Positions 54,611 to 63,668 of a DNA stretch of 64,000 nucleotides are shown here, piece after piece. The translations under genes and the position numbers were made by a program. The stretch lies in assembly GCA_030154185.1 (NCBI GenBank), contig JASKKK010000003.1, positions 23,352-87,351 on the forward strand, in the 5' to 3' direction. Numbering within the stretch: the stretch's first letter is position 1; each line of letters starts with the position of its first letter. The stretch comes from Desulfuromonadales bacterium. Lineage in GTDB: Bacteria; Desulfobacterota; Desulfuromonadia; Desulfuromonadales; Syntrophotaleaceae. A model generated the notes under the pieces. The model searched no databases. It saw only the letters and a list, made by a program, of their open reading frames with translations, and was not told where the DNA came from.

Positions 54611-55945
54611 ATGGATGTGGTTATCCTGAGTCGATTGCAGTTTGCCATCACCACTCTGTTTCATTTCATGTTTGTTCCCTTGACCCTGGGTTTGTCTATC
54701 CTGGTAGCCTGGATGGAAACCCGCTACGTGCGCACCGGCGATGAGTTGTATCTGCGCATGACCCGCTTCTGGGGCAAGCTGTTCCTGGTCAATTTCGCCC
54801 TGGGCATCGTAACCGGCATTACCCTGGAGTTTCAATTCGGCATGAACTGGGCGGAATACTCGCGCTATGTCGGCGATATTTTCGGAGCTCCCCTGGCCAT
54901 CGAAGCCACCGCGGCATTCTTTCTCGAATCGGTCTTTATCGGGTTGTGGATTTTCGGCTGGGGCAAAGTTTCAAAAAAAGTCCATTGCTTCGCCATGTGG
55001 ATGGTGGTGCTGGGCTCCAATATGTCGGCTCTGTGGATTCTGCTGGCCAACGGATGGATGCAGAACCCTGTCGGCTACGTTTTGCGTAACAACCGTGCCG
55101 AAATGGTCGATTTCGCCGCTCTGCTGACCAACCCCTACGGGCTGATCAAGTTTTTTCATACGATTATTTCCTCGCACCTGCTTGCGGCCTTCTTTGTCAT
55201 GGGCGTCTCGGCCTGGCACCTGCTGCGAAAATCCCAGCCGGAATTTTTTCGCCGCTCTTTCCGCATGGCCGCTCCTTTTGCTCTGGTCGCCGCCTGCCTG
55301 GTCATGTTCAGCGGCGACATGCAGGCCAGCGTGGTGGCACGCTATCAGCCGACCAAATTTGCGGCGCTGGAATCGACCTGGGAAACCCAACGCGGCGCCC
55401 CGATGAATCTCATTGTCTGGCCCGATGCCGCCAATGAGCGTAATGCCGTGCAAGCCTTGCCGATCCCTAAAATGCTGAGCTATCTGGCGCACAAAAACCT
55501 GAATTCGGAAGTCAAAGGCCTCAAGGAATTCCCTGTGGATGAACGCCCTCCGGTCCTGCCGGTTTTTCTCAGTTTTCGTGCCATGGTCGGCATGGGAATC
55601 TTTTTCGTGTTGGCCGGCATTGCTGCCGTGATCTTTAGCCGCCGGGGACTAATCGATCGTCAGCGCTGGTTTCTGCGTTTGATGTTCTTCGCCATCCCTC
55701 TGCCTTATCTGGCCAACCAGCTTGGATGGATTGCCGCGGAGGTCGGCCGTCAGCCATGGATTGTCTACGGCCTCATGAAGACCAGCGCCGGCATCTCCTC
55801 CAATCTGGCAGCGGGGCAGGTGATCGGCTCCCTCGTCGGTTTCACTCTGCTTTATGGAGGCCTGGGAGTGCTCGACTTTTATCTGCTCACCAAAATTGCG
55901 GCCAAAGGTCCCGAAAAGAGCGGGATTGAGAAACAGGAGGCTTGA
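54611..55945 (+). CDS. cydA: Cytochrome bd ubiquinol oxidase subunit I
   Basis: A 444-residue CydA with the short Q-loop typical of cyanide-insensitive or non-E. coli types. The heme ligand His18 lies in LFHFMF, the proton-channel glutamates in AIEATAAFFLES, and the hallmark GWIAAEVGRQPW near the C-terminus. Nine helices are visible. With CydB it reduces oxygen to water at the membrane with high affinity, which would fit oxygen protection in an anaerobe. AAGGAGG precedes the ATG. Confidence 0.95.
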   Translation: MDVVILSRLQFAITTLFHFMFVPLTLGLSILVAWMETRYVRTGDELYLRMTRFWGKLFLVNFALGIVTGITLEFQFGMNWAEYSRYVGDIFGAPLAIEATAAFFLESVFIGLWIFGWGKVSKKVHCFAMWMVVLGSNMSALWILLANGWMQNPVGYVLRNNRAEMVDFAALLTNPYGLIKFFHTIISSHLLAAFFVMGVSAWHLLRKSQPEFFRRSFRMAAPFALVAACLVMFSGDMQASVVARYQPTKFAALESTWETQRGAPMNLIVWPDAANERNAVQALPIPKMLSYLAHKNLNSEVKGLKEFPVDERPPVLPVFLSFRAMVGMGIFFVLAGIAAVIFSRRGLIDRQRWFLRLMFFAIPLPYLANQLGWIAAEVGRQPWIVYGLMKTSAGISSNLAAGQVIGSLVGFTLLYGGLGVLDFYLLTKIAAKGPEKSGIEKQEA

Positions 55946-55947
55946 AA

Positions 55948-56976
55948 ATGACGCTTCAGGTGATGTGGTTTGCTCTGTGGGGGCTTTTGTGGGCCCTGTA
56001 TTTCATGCTTGACGGCTTTACCCTCGGCGCCGGCATGTTGCACAACTACATAGCTCGCGACGAATCCCAACGCCAGCAGGTGATTCGAACCTTCGGACCG
56101 GTCTGGGACGGCAACGAAGTCTGGTTGATCACGGCCGGCGGAGCCACTTTCGCCGCTTTTCCCACCACCTATGCCCTGATGTTCAGCTATCTCTATGCGC
56201 CCTTGCTGGTTTTGTTGTTCGGACTTATCGTGCGCGGGGTCTCGTTTGAGTTCCGCGGACTGAACCCCGGATTGGCCTGGAAACGCTGCTGGGATCGGGC
56301 CATACTCTTTTCCAGCCTGGTTATCACCCTGCTGTTCGGGGTGGCTTTCGGCAATATTTTCCAGGGGCTTCCCATGGATGCCTCCGGCTATCACGGATCG
56401 CTGCTGGCCCTCCTAAATCCCTACGGGCTTTTGACCGGGCTTTTTTTCATCATGCTGTTTCTTCAACACGGCGCCCTGTACCTGGCGGTCAAAACCCGCG
56501 GAGCGTTGCAGGAAAGAGCCCGCCGCACGACGCGCACCCTCTGGCCTTTTATGCTTGCGGTCGCAGTCGCCTTTTTGGCTTTTACCGCACCGGCCACCGC
56601 ACTGTACGATAATTTCAAATCGGTGCCTTCGCTGTGGGTAGTGCCGCTGATGGCCGCGCTGGAATTGATAGCGGTACGCCTGCTGGCCGGGCAGGGCAAA
56701 TGGTTGCGGGCCTTTGCCGCATCTTGCGCAGCCATTGTGCTGGTCGTGGCGACCGGCATTGTCGGCCTTTTCCCGGACCTTATACCCTCCAGCCTCGATC
56801 CGGCATACAGCCTGAGCCTGTCCAACTCTTCCTCAAGCCCTTATACGCTTGGGATCATGACGGTGGTGGTGGCGATTTTCGTGCCTATTGTCATTGCCTA
56901 CAAAATCTGGATTTACCGCGTGTTTCGCGGCCCGGTAAGCGATGCTGCCGAGGAAGGAATCGGCGGAAATTACTGA
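55948..56976 (+). CDS. cydB: Cytochrome bd ubiquinol oxidase subunit II
   Basis: A 342-residue CydB with eight membrane helices and the family stretches LDGFTLGAGML, GPVWDGNEVWLI and GVSFEFRG. ATG 55948, with AGGAGG seven bases upstream, is used instead of the TTG two codons earlier that overlaps the cydA stop. A strong terminator follows. No cydX-like small ORF was found after it. Confidence 0.95.
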   Translation: MTLQVMWFALWGLLWALYFMLDGFTLGAGMLHNYIARDESQRQQVIRTFGPVWDGNEVWLITAGGATFAAFPTTYALMFSYLYAPLLVLLFGLIVRGVSFEFRGLNPGLAWKRCWDRAILFSSLVITLLFGVAFGNIFQGLPMDASGYHGSLLALLNPYGLLTGLFFIMLFLQHGALYLAVKTRGALQERARRTTRTLWPFMLAVAVAFLAFTAPATALYDNFKSVPSLWVVPLMAALELIAVRLLAGQGKWLRAFAASCAAIVLVVATGIVGLFPDLIPSSLDPAYSLSLSNSSSSPYTLGIMTVVVAIFVPIVIAYKIWIYRVFRGPVSDAAEEGIGGNY

Positions 56977-57007
56977 GTTTTTTCCTTCCGCAATTTTTTT
57001 TGCAACC

Positions 57008-57040
57008 ACGGGTACGGCATTGGCCGTACCCGTATTTTTT
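57008..57040 (+). terminator. Intrinsic terminator of cydAB
   Basis: ACGGGTACGGC-ATTG-GCCGTACCCGT followed by A and T6: an 11-bp stem with a four-base loop, 32 bases after the cydB stop. Confidence 0.9.
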
Positions 57041-57042
57041 AT

Positions 57043-57071
57043 TTGATCGCTAAAATACATTCGTGTATGTT
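57043..57071 (+). promoter_or_regulatory. Sigma-70 promoter of the RND efflux operon
   Basis: TTGATC and TATGTT are separated by 17 bases, 36 bases before the ATG at 57107; it starts three bases after the cydAB terminator. Confidence 0.6.
57055..57068. promoter_or_regulatory. AcrR-like operator dyad in the RND promoter
   Basis: ATACA-TTCG-TGTAT is a perfect dyad between the -35 and -10 boxes. With its flanks (ATACATTCGTGTATG) it resembles the TACATACATT-type half-sites bound by AcrR-family repressors. The TetR/AcrR gene at 63028 is the natural candidate to bind it. Confidence 0.55.
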
Positions 57072-57106
57072 TGTTTTTCTCTCAATGTATTCCTAACGAG
57101 GCCACC

Positions 57107-58618
57107 ATGACAGTTGAAAAAATCGAAGAGAAAGATAAGCATTGGCGAAACGGAGGACTCTGCCTGACAGGTTTTATTACCGGAATGCTGGGGCTGTTTC
57201 TGCTTACCGGTTGCATGGCCGTGGGTCCCGACTACACCCCACCCGAAAGCAAAACGCCCGACGGCTGGAGCTCGGGGCAGGATCCCGCCCTGGTTCCCGA
57301 TCAATCTGTCACGGTTGCCTGGTGGGCGACCTTCGGGGATCCGCTGCTCGATCAATATATCGAACGGGCCGGCCGGAACAATCTGGATATACGCCAGGCA
57401 GTGGCGCGAATTCGGGAAGCGCGAGCCAACCTCGGCGCCGCGCGTGGCTCCTGGTGGCCGGAAGCGAATGCGGAAGGGAGTGCCGTACGGCAACGCAGCA
57501 GCGAAAACGGCCTGTACTCGACCGGCGGCAAAACCGAGACCCTTTATACTGCGGGAATTGATGCCGGTTGGGAAATCGACCTGTTCGGTCGCATCCGACG
57601 GTCCGTGGAAGCGGCCCAAGCTGATTATCAGGCTAGCGAAGAAGATCGTCGCGACGTCCTGATCAGCGTTTTTGCGGAAGTGGCACGCACCTATCTCGAT
57701 ATTCGTACCTATCAAGCGCGCCTGGCGGCGACGCAAGGCAATATCGAATCTCAGCGGCAGGTTTTGAAACTGACGCGGTCGCGTTTCAAAAACGGACTGG
57801 CCACCGGTCTCGACGTGGCCCAGGCCGAACAGGTACTGGCTGCGTCCCAGGCGGAGGTTCCGCCGCTGCGGGTCGGCCTGACCCGCTCGGTCAACACTCT
57901 GGCGGTATTGCTGGGTCAGGCGCCCGGCAGTCTCACCGAACAATTGGAGGAACCGGCCCCGATCCCGGTCCCGCCTTCCAGGGTGGCCGTCGGGGTTCCC
58001 GCCGACCTGCTGCGTCAGCGGCCCGACATCCGTCGCGCCGAACGTCAGCTCGCTGCCCAGACCGCACGGATCGGTGTGGCCACTGCCGATCTGTATCCGA
58101 GCCTCTCCCTGAGCGGAACCTTCGCCTTTGAGGCCATAGATGCCGGAGATCTTCTGCAGGGCAGCAGCCGGGCTTTCGGTTTTGGACCGACCCTGCGCTG
58201 GTTGCTTTTCGATGGCAGCCGGGTTCGAGCTCGGATCGCCGCGCAGGACGCGAGAACCGAACAAGCGCTTTTATCCTATGAACAAAGCGTGCTTGATGCT
58301 TTAAACGAGGTGGAAAACGCTTTGAGCCAGTATCTGAATCAGCGCAACCGCTTGACCGCTCTGGAACGCTCGGTACAGGCAGCGCAACGCTCCTTGAAGC
58401 TTGCGACGCGCCTTTATCGCGACGGCCTGGTCGATTTTCAGAATGTTCTCGATGCCCAGCGTTCCCTGTTCGACAACGAGAACCAGCTGGCCGCCGCGCG
58501 CGGCAACACTTCCATCTACCTGGTGCAGCTGTATAAAGCTCTGGGCGGTGGCTGGAACCCGGCGGATAATCTACCAACCGGCCAAACTACGGAAAACACC
58601 ACCGAGGAGAATAAATAA
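57107..58618 (+). CDS. RND efflux outer-membrane lipoprotein (NodT/OprM family)
   Basis: A 503-residue TolC-like outer-membrane channel lipoprotein. The lipobox is LLTGC (N-terminal about 40 residues), followed by MAVGPDYTPPE and WWATFGDPLLDQYIERA, the usual OprM-family start. The rest is the two OEP repeats. It is the first gene of the operon, 1 base overlapping the adaptor start. CGAGG precedes ATG 57107; the track start at 57071 is in the promoter. Confidence 0.93.
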   Translation: MTVEKIEEKDKHWRNGGLCLTGFITGMLGLFLLTGCMAVGPDYTPPESKTPDGWSSGQDPALVPDQSVTVAWWATFGDPLLDQYIERAGRNNLDIRQAVARIREARANLGAARGSWWPEANAEGSAVRQRSSENGLYSTGGKTETLYTAGIDAGWEIDLFGRIRRSVEAAQADYQASEEDRRDVLISVFAEVARTYLDIRTYQARLAATQGNIESQRQVLKLTRSRFKNGLATGLDVAQAEQVLAASQAEVPPLRVGLTRSVNTLAVLLGQAPGSLTEQLEEPAPIPVPPSRVAVGVPADLLRQRPDIRRAERQLAAQTARIGVATADLYPSLSLSGTFAFEAIDAGDLLQGSSRAFGFGPTLRWLLFDGSRVRARIAAQDARTEQALLSYEQSVLDALNEVENALSQYLNQRNRLTALERSVQAAQRSLKLATRLYRDGLVDFQNVLDAQRSLFDNENQLAAARGNTSIYLVQLYKALGGGWNPADNLPTGQTTENTTEENK

Positions 58619-59799
58619 TGCCCAAGATCATCAGCACCAATAAAATCCTTTTGAGCTTGCTGCTGGCAACGCTTTTGCTCACCGCCGGATGCCGCGACCA
58701 GAATCAGTACGTCGCCCCGCCGCCTCCCACGGTTACCGTAGCCTTGCCGAAACAGCAGGACATCACTCACTATGCCCAATATTCAGGCTTGACCGATGCC
58801 GTGGAATCGGTGGAAATCCGCGCCCGCGTGGAAGGATATCTGAAGAGCATTCACTTCCGCGACAGCGCCATGGTCAAAAAAGGTGATTTGTTGTTCGTCA
58901 TCGACCCCAAACCTTACCAGGCCCGCCTGGATGAAGCCGAAGCCACCCTGGCCATGCGCGAAGCCGAACTGCGCCTGGCGGAAGCGACCCTTAAACGCAA
59001 GGAAAGCGCCTTTGAGGATCAGGCGGTCAGCGAAGTCGAGGTCATTGAAGCCCGTGCGCAGCGCGATCAGGCGGTGGCAGCCATTGCCGCCGCAAAGGCC
59101 GCCATCGAAACAGCCCGCCTGGAGCTGTCGTACACACGCGTTCATGCCCCCTTGAGCGGTCGCATCGGCAGGCGCCTGGTCGATGTCGGCAACCTGGTTG
59201 GAGCGGGGGAAAAAACCCTGTTGGCAACCATCGTCAGCACCGACCCCATTTATGTCTATTTCAACGTCAATGAACGCGACCTGCTCGATTTCCAGAGCCA
59301 TCGTACCGGGCAACAGGCTCCGACCAGCGGCAACGGCCATACCACCATCAATCTGGGCCTTTCCAACGAGGAGGGCTACCCTCATGTCGGCAAGGTCGAT
59401 TATGTCAACAACCGGGTCGAGGCCGAAACCGGCACCATTCAGGTCCGCGGGGTTGTCGCTAACCCCGACGGCAGCCTTTTGCCCGGGCTGTTTGCCCGGG
59501 TGCAGGCACCGATTCGAACCATCAAAAATGCGCTGCTGGTTCCCGAGTTCGCTCTGGGGGTTGACCTGCAGGGGCATTACCTGTTGACCGTCAACGATAA
59601 GGACGAAGTCGAATATCACGCCGTGACCATCGGACCCAAGGCCGACGGATGGCGGGTGATAGAGACCGGTTTGGAGGCCGGCGACAGGGTCATTGTTAAA
59701 GGGCTGCAGAAGGTCAGGGCGGGGATCGTGGTACAGACAGTCACCGAGACCGCACAGCATTCCGTCGACGGGACGGAGAACAAGCAGGGAGGGGCCTGA
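58618..59799 (+). CDS. RND efflux periplasmic adaptor lipoprotein (AcrA/MexA family)
   Basis: A 393-residue membrane fusion protein. The lipobox is LLTAGC at residue 24. Next come the lipoyl halves (RVEGYLKSIHFRDSAMVKKGDLLFVID), the alpha-hairpin, and the beta-barrel region with PLSGRIGRRLVDVGNLV. The start overlaps the previous stop by one base, and its stop overlaps the pump start by one base, so the three genes are coupled. Confidence 0.95.
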   Translation: MPKIISTNKILLSLLLATLLLTAGCRDQNQYVAPPPPTVTVALPKQQDITHYAQYSGLTDAVESVEIRARVEGYLKSIHFRDSAMVKKGDLLFVIDPKPYQARLDEAEATLAMREAELRLAEATLKRKESAFEDQAVSEVEVIEARAQRDQAVAAIAAAKAAIETARLELSYTRVHAPLSGRIGRRLVDVGNLVGAGEKTLLATIVSTDPIYVYFNVNERDLLDFQSHRTGQQAPTSGNGHTTINLGLSNEEGYPHVGKVDYVNNRVEAETGTIQVRGVVANPDGSLLPGLFARVQAPIRTIKNALLVPEFALGVDLQGHYLLTVNDKDEVEYHAVTIGPKADGWRVIETGLEAGDRVIVKGLQKVRAGIVVQTVTETAQHSVDGTENKQGGA

Positions 59800-62700
59800 T
59801 GTTAAGCCGCTTTTTCATACACCGCCCCATCTTTGCTGCGGTTATTTCGATTATCATTGTTATCGCCGGACTGGTGGCGGCTCGGACCTTGCCTGTCTCC
59901 CAATATCCGGAGATCGCGCCGCCGACGGTACAGGTTACGACCTCTTATCCGGGGGCCAATGCGCGTGTCGTTGCCGAAACCGTGGCGCAACCGATCGAAG
60001 AGCAGGTCAACGGTGTCGAGGGGATGCTCTATATGTCGAGCACCTGCACCAATAACGGCGAATATGCCCTCACCGTCACGTTCGAGGTCGGCACCGATCT
60101 CGATATGGCGGCGGTACTGGTGCAAAACCGGGTGGCCATTGCCGAACCGTCGCTGCCCGAGGAGGTCAAGCGCAACGGCATCGCGACCAAAAAACAGTCC
60201 ACCAACATTTTGCTGATTACCTGCCTGTTTTCTCCTGACAGCCGTTTCGACACCCTGTATCTGAGCAACTACGCTTCCCTGCGCATCAAGGACGAACTGG
60301 CCAGACTAGACGGCGTGGGCGATGTCAGAATTTTCGGTGCCCGCGACTACAGCATGCGCATCTGGCTCGATCCGGACAAGCTGCGGGCTCGCAACCTGAC
60401 CACCGCCGATGTCGTCGGCGCTCTGCAGGAGCAAAACGTGCAGGTCGCTGCAGGCCAGATCGGCCAGAATCCAGCCCCCTCCGGACAGAATTTTCAATTC
60501 ACGGTCAACACCCTCGGGCGACTCAAGGATGCCGGCCAGTTCGAAAATATCATCGTCAAGGCCGGGGATGAAGGGCGCCTGATCCGCCTGCGGGACATCG
60601 CCCGCGTGGAACTCGGGGCCAAAGATTACACCAGCAGTACCCTGCTTAACGGCAAGCCCACTATCGGTATCGGCATTTACCAACTGCCGGGCGCCAATGC
60701 CCTGGAAGTGGCCGAGCGGGTCGAAGCAAAAATGGCCGACCTTTCCAAAGCCTTTCCGGACGGTCTGCAGTACAAGATTCCGTTCAATACCACCATGTTC
60801 GTCGACGCCGCCATCGATGAAGTGGTGATGACCCTGCTGATTGCCGTGTTGCTGGTTTTCCTCACCATCTTCGTGTTTCTGCAGGACTGGCGCGCAACCA
60901 TCATTCCGGCCATGACCATTCCGGTTTCGCTGATCGGTACCTTTGCCGTCATGGCCGGTCTGGGCGTGAGTATCAACATGCTGTCGCTGTTCGGCATCGT
61001 GTTGGCCATCGGCGTGGTGGTCGATGACGCCATCGTGGTGGTGGAAAACGCCGCACGCAACATCGATGATCACGGTCTTTCCCCCCGTGAAGCGACCATC
61101 CGTGCCATGCAGGAGGTGACCGGACCGATCATCGCCACCACCCTGGTTCTGTTGGCGGTTTTTATTCCTACCGCTTTTCTGGGCGGGATCACCGGCCAGC
61201 TCTATCGTCAGTTCGCCCTGACCGTGGCGGTAGCTACCGTGTTCAGTTCCATTAACGCTCTGACCCTGAGTCCGGCCCTGTGTGCCTTGCTGCTGCGTCC
61301 GACCAAGACCTCCCATCGGGGCTTTTTCCGCCTGTTTAACTGGACCTTTGAGCGTACCAGCAATCTCTATGCCCGTCTGCTGGGCAGTTTGGTGCGTCGA
61401 GCCGCGGTGACTCTGGTGCTGTTCGTTGTCTTGGCAGGGATCGCCTTTTGGGGGTTCGTGCGCCTGCCGACGGGGTTTGTTCCGAGTGAGGATCAGGGAT
61501 ATTGTTTTGTCAGTATTCAGTTGCCCGATGCCGCATCGATAGAACGTACCCGGTCAGTAGTCGACCGGGTCAACGAACGCCTTGCCGGTATGGACGGCAT
61601 CGGGAACTGGGTATCTATCGTCGGTTTTTCCCTTATCGACGATGCCGCCAGTTCCAATATGGCCACGCTCTGGATCGTATTCGATCCCTGGGAAGAACGT
61701 ATGTCCGCGGAGTTGAGCCAGGACGCCCTGGTCGGACGGATGGCCAGGGAATTTTCCGGCATCCAGGAAGCCCGCATCTTCCCCTTCGTCCCGCCATCGA
61801 TCCGCGGTCTTGGTTTTGCCGGCGGTTTTCTCATGGAATTGCAGGATCGCTCCGGTGTCGGCCTGAACACCCTGCAGAATGTTGCCGCCGACATGATTCA
61901 GGATGCTAACGCCCAGTCGAAATTGCAGGGGGTCTATACGACTTTCCGCGCCAACGTACCGCAGCTTTTCGCGGATGTCGATCGCACACAGGCCAAGACC
62001 CTGAATGTCCCGCTGTCCAACGTCTTCAACACCCTGCAGGCCTTTCTGGGTTCGGTCTACGTCAACGACTTCAATAAGTTCGGGCGTACTTACCAGGTCA
62101 AGGTACAGGCCGACGGGGCCTTTCGCAGCGACGTGGAGGATATCCGGCGCCTGGAGGTGCGCGATACCGCCGGCCGCATGATCCCGTTGGGTACCCTGGT
62201 GTCGGTAAAAGAGACGGTCGGTCCGCAATTGATCCGTCGTTATAACATGTACCCATCGGCCACCATCAACGGCCGTGCGGCACCGGGGCATAGCTCGGGC
62301 GAAGCCCTGGCGGTCATGGAAAGCCTCGCCGCGGCCAAACTCCCCGCCAGTATGGGATTCGAATGGACCGGCATGTCCTACCAGGAACGCACTACGGCAA
62401 ACCAGGGGCTGTTCATTTTTGCGCTGGCGGTGGTCTTTGTCTACCTGGTGTTATGCGCCCAGTATGAAAGCTGGTCGAGCCCTCTGGCCATCATCCTGTC
62501 GGTACCGCTGGCCTTGTTGGGAACGGTTTCGGCGGTCATGATGCGCGGCATGGAAGTCAACGTCTACACCCAGATCGGCATCGTGTTGCTCATCGCCCTG
62601 TCGTCCAAGACCTCGATCCTTATCGTCGAGTTCGCCAAAGCCCAGCGGGACGCCGGCGAGAGGATCGATGATGCGGCGCTGGAAGCGGCGCGTTTGAGGT

Positions 62701-62927
62701 TCCGCCCCATCCTGATGACCGCTCTGACCTTCGTCCTGGGGGTTGCGCCGCTGGTTATCGCAACCGGAGCCGGAGCTGCCAGCCGCCAGGCTCTCGGCAC
62801 GGCGGTCTTCGGTGGCATGCTGTCGGCGACTATGCTGCTGGTAATTTTCGTCCCGGTGTTTTATGTGGTGATCCAGCGAAGCAGCGAGAAGCTGCGCGCA
62901 AAATATTTGGACAAAAATCAGGAATAA
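59799..62927 (+). CDS. RND multidrug efflux pump, HAE1 family (AcrB/MexB-like)
   Basis: A 1042-residue inner-membrane pump with twelve helices and two large periplasmic loops. It starts with FFIHRPIFAAVISI, has the proton-relay pair in VVVDDAIVVVENAARN (AcrB D407/D408) and the relay lysine in SSKTSILIVEFAKAQ. It belongs to HAE1, the hydrophobic and amphiphilic drug class, as the adaptor and channel types confirm. Substrates cannot be read from the sequence. Confidence 0.95.
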   Translation: MLSRFFIHRPIFAAVISIIIVIAGLVAARTLPVSQYPEIAPPTVQVTTSYPGANARVVAETVAQPIEEQVNGVEGMLYMSSTCTNNGEYALTVTFEVGTDLDMAAVLVQNRVAIAEPSLPEEVKRNGIATKKQSTNILLITCLFSPDSRFDTLYLSNYASLRIKDELARLDGVGDVRIFGARDYSMRIWLDPDKLRARNLTTADVVGALQEQNVQVAAGQIGQNPAPSGQNFQFTVNTLGRLKDAGQFENIIVKAGDEGRLIRLRDIARVELGAKDYTSSTLLNGKPTIGIGIYQLPGANALEVAERVEAKMADLSKAFPDGLQYKIPFNTTMFVDAAIDEVVMTLLIAVLLVFLTIFVFLQDWRATIIPAMTIPVSLIGTFAVMAGLGVSINMLSLFGIVLAIGVVVDDAIVVVENAARNIDDHGLSPREATIRAMQEVTGPIIATTLVLLAVFIPTAFLGGITGQLYRQFALTVAVATVFSSINALTLSPALCALLLRPTKTSHRGFFRLFNWTFERTSNLYARLLGSLVRRAAVTLVLFVVLAGIAFWGFVRLPTGFVPSEDQGYCFVSIQLPDAASIERTRSVVDRVNERLAGMDGIGNWVSIVGFSLIDDAASSNMATLWIVFDPWEERMSAELSQDALVGRMAREFSGIQEARIFPFVPPSIRGLGFAGGFLMELQDRSGVGLNTLQNVAADMIQDANAQSKLQGVYTTFRANVPQLFADVDRTQAKTLNVPLSNVFNTLQAFLGSVYVNDFNKFGRTYQVKVQADGAFRSDVEDIRRLEVRDTAGRMIPLGTLVSVKETVGPQLIRRYNMYPSATINGRAAPGHSSGEALAVMESLAAAKLPASMGFEWTGMSYQERTTANQGLFIFALAVVFVYLVLCAQYESWSSPLAIILSVPLALLGTVSAVMMRGMEVNVYTQIGIVLLIALSSKTSILIVEFAKAQRDAGERIDDAALEAARLRFRPILMTALTFVLGVAPLVIATGAGAASRQALGTAVFGGMLSATMLLVIFVPVFYVVIQRSSEKLRAKYLDKNQE

Positions 62928-62944
62928 CGGTAATCTTTTTCCGA

Positions 62945-62970
62945 CCCGGCGGTGCCATGACACCGCCGGG
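62945..62970. terminator. Hairpin between pump and repressor genes
   Basis: CCCGGCGGTG-CCATGA-CACCGCCGGG is a perfect 10-bp stem, 17 bases after the pump stop, with no T-run. It may reduce readthrough into the repressor gene or protect the transcript end. Confidence 0.5.
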
Positions 62971-63027
62971 ACACATGTTTCCCGCCGAAGCGGTGGGACT
63001 TTGAGCCGGTTTTATGGAGGAGATTGA

Positions 63028-63636
63028 ATGGCCCGAAAAACCAAGGCAGAAGCCGAACAGACCCGCCGGGATATCCTTGAAGCCGCGCTGGATCTGTTCC
63101 ACGCCAAAGGTTATGCCCGGACCACACTGGAAGAAATCGCCCGCCGCGCCGGCGTCACCAGAGGTGCCATCTACTGGCATTTCAAGGACAAGGTCGACCT
63201 GTTCCACGGCCTCAAGGACGAGATCGAATGCTCCACCGAAACCCGTCTGGAGGATCTGCTCCTGCTTTCCGTGAACGGGCTTTCGGACATACGCGACAAC
63301 CTGCTGCGACTGTATCGCAACCTCGAAAACGATGAACATTTCAAAAAATATTTCGAGATGATCTTTTTTCGTGCGGAGTTTACCGAGGAACTGCAGCCGA
63401 TGTTGAACCAGTTCAAGATAAAACTGCACCGACTGCAACAAAAGGACACGGATGATTTTTCCCGTCTGCAAAAGGCGGGGAAGATCTCGGCGCACCTCGA
63501 TTGCGTGCAATGTGCGCTCGCCCTGCGTTGCCTGATCATAGGCAGCCTTCATTCATGGCTGATAGACGACGGAGAGCATTCGATTGTGGAACAAGGTAGC
63601 GCCCTCATCGACCATTTCCTGAATTCCTTACGCTGA
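63028..63636 (+). CDS. TetR/AcrR-family repressor
   Basis: A 202-residue TetR regulator. The N-terminal helix-turn-helix QTRRDILEAALDLFHAKGYARTTLEEIARRAGVTRGAIYWHFKDK is nearly the AcrR/TtgR/SmeT signature; I quote only GVTRGAIYWHF as the recognition helix. The C-terminal part has the AcrR-type helical ligand domain. It follows the pump gene, so it very probably represses the RND operon and is induced by pump substrates. GGAGGAG precedes the ATG. Confidence 0.93.
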   Translation: MARKTKAEAEQTRRDILEAALDLFHAKGYARTTLEEIARRAGVTRGAIYWHFKDKVDLFHGLKDEIECSTETRLEDLLLLSVNGLSDIRDNLLRLYRNLENDEHFKKYFEMIFFRAEFTEELQPMLNQFKIKLHRLQQKDTDDFSRLQKAGKISAHLDCVQCALALRCLIIGSLHSWLIDDGEHSIVEQGSALIDHFLNSLR

Positions 63637-63668
63637 CGAAAAATGGCCTCTTTCGGAAAGGAATGACC

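Noticed and set aside
62830-63552. Large minus-strand ORF across the TetR gene
   Set aside because: Shadow of the repressor and pump genes, with no family features.
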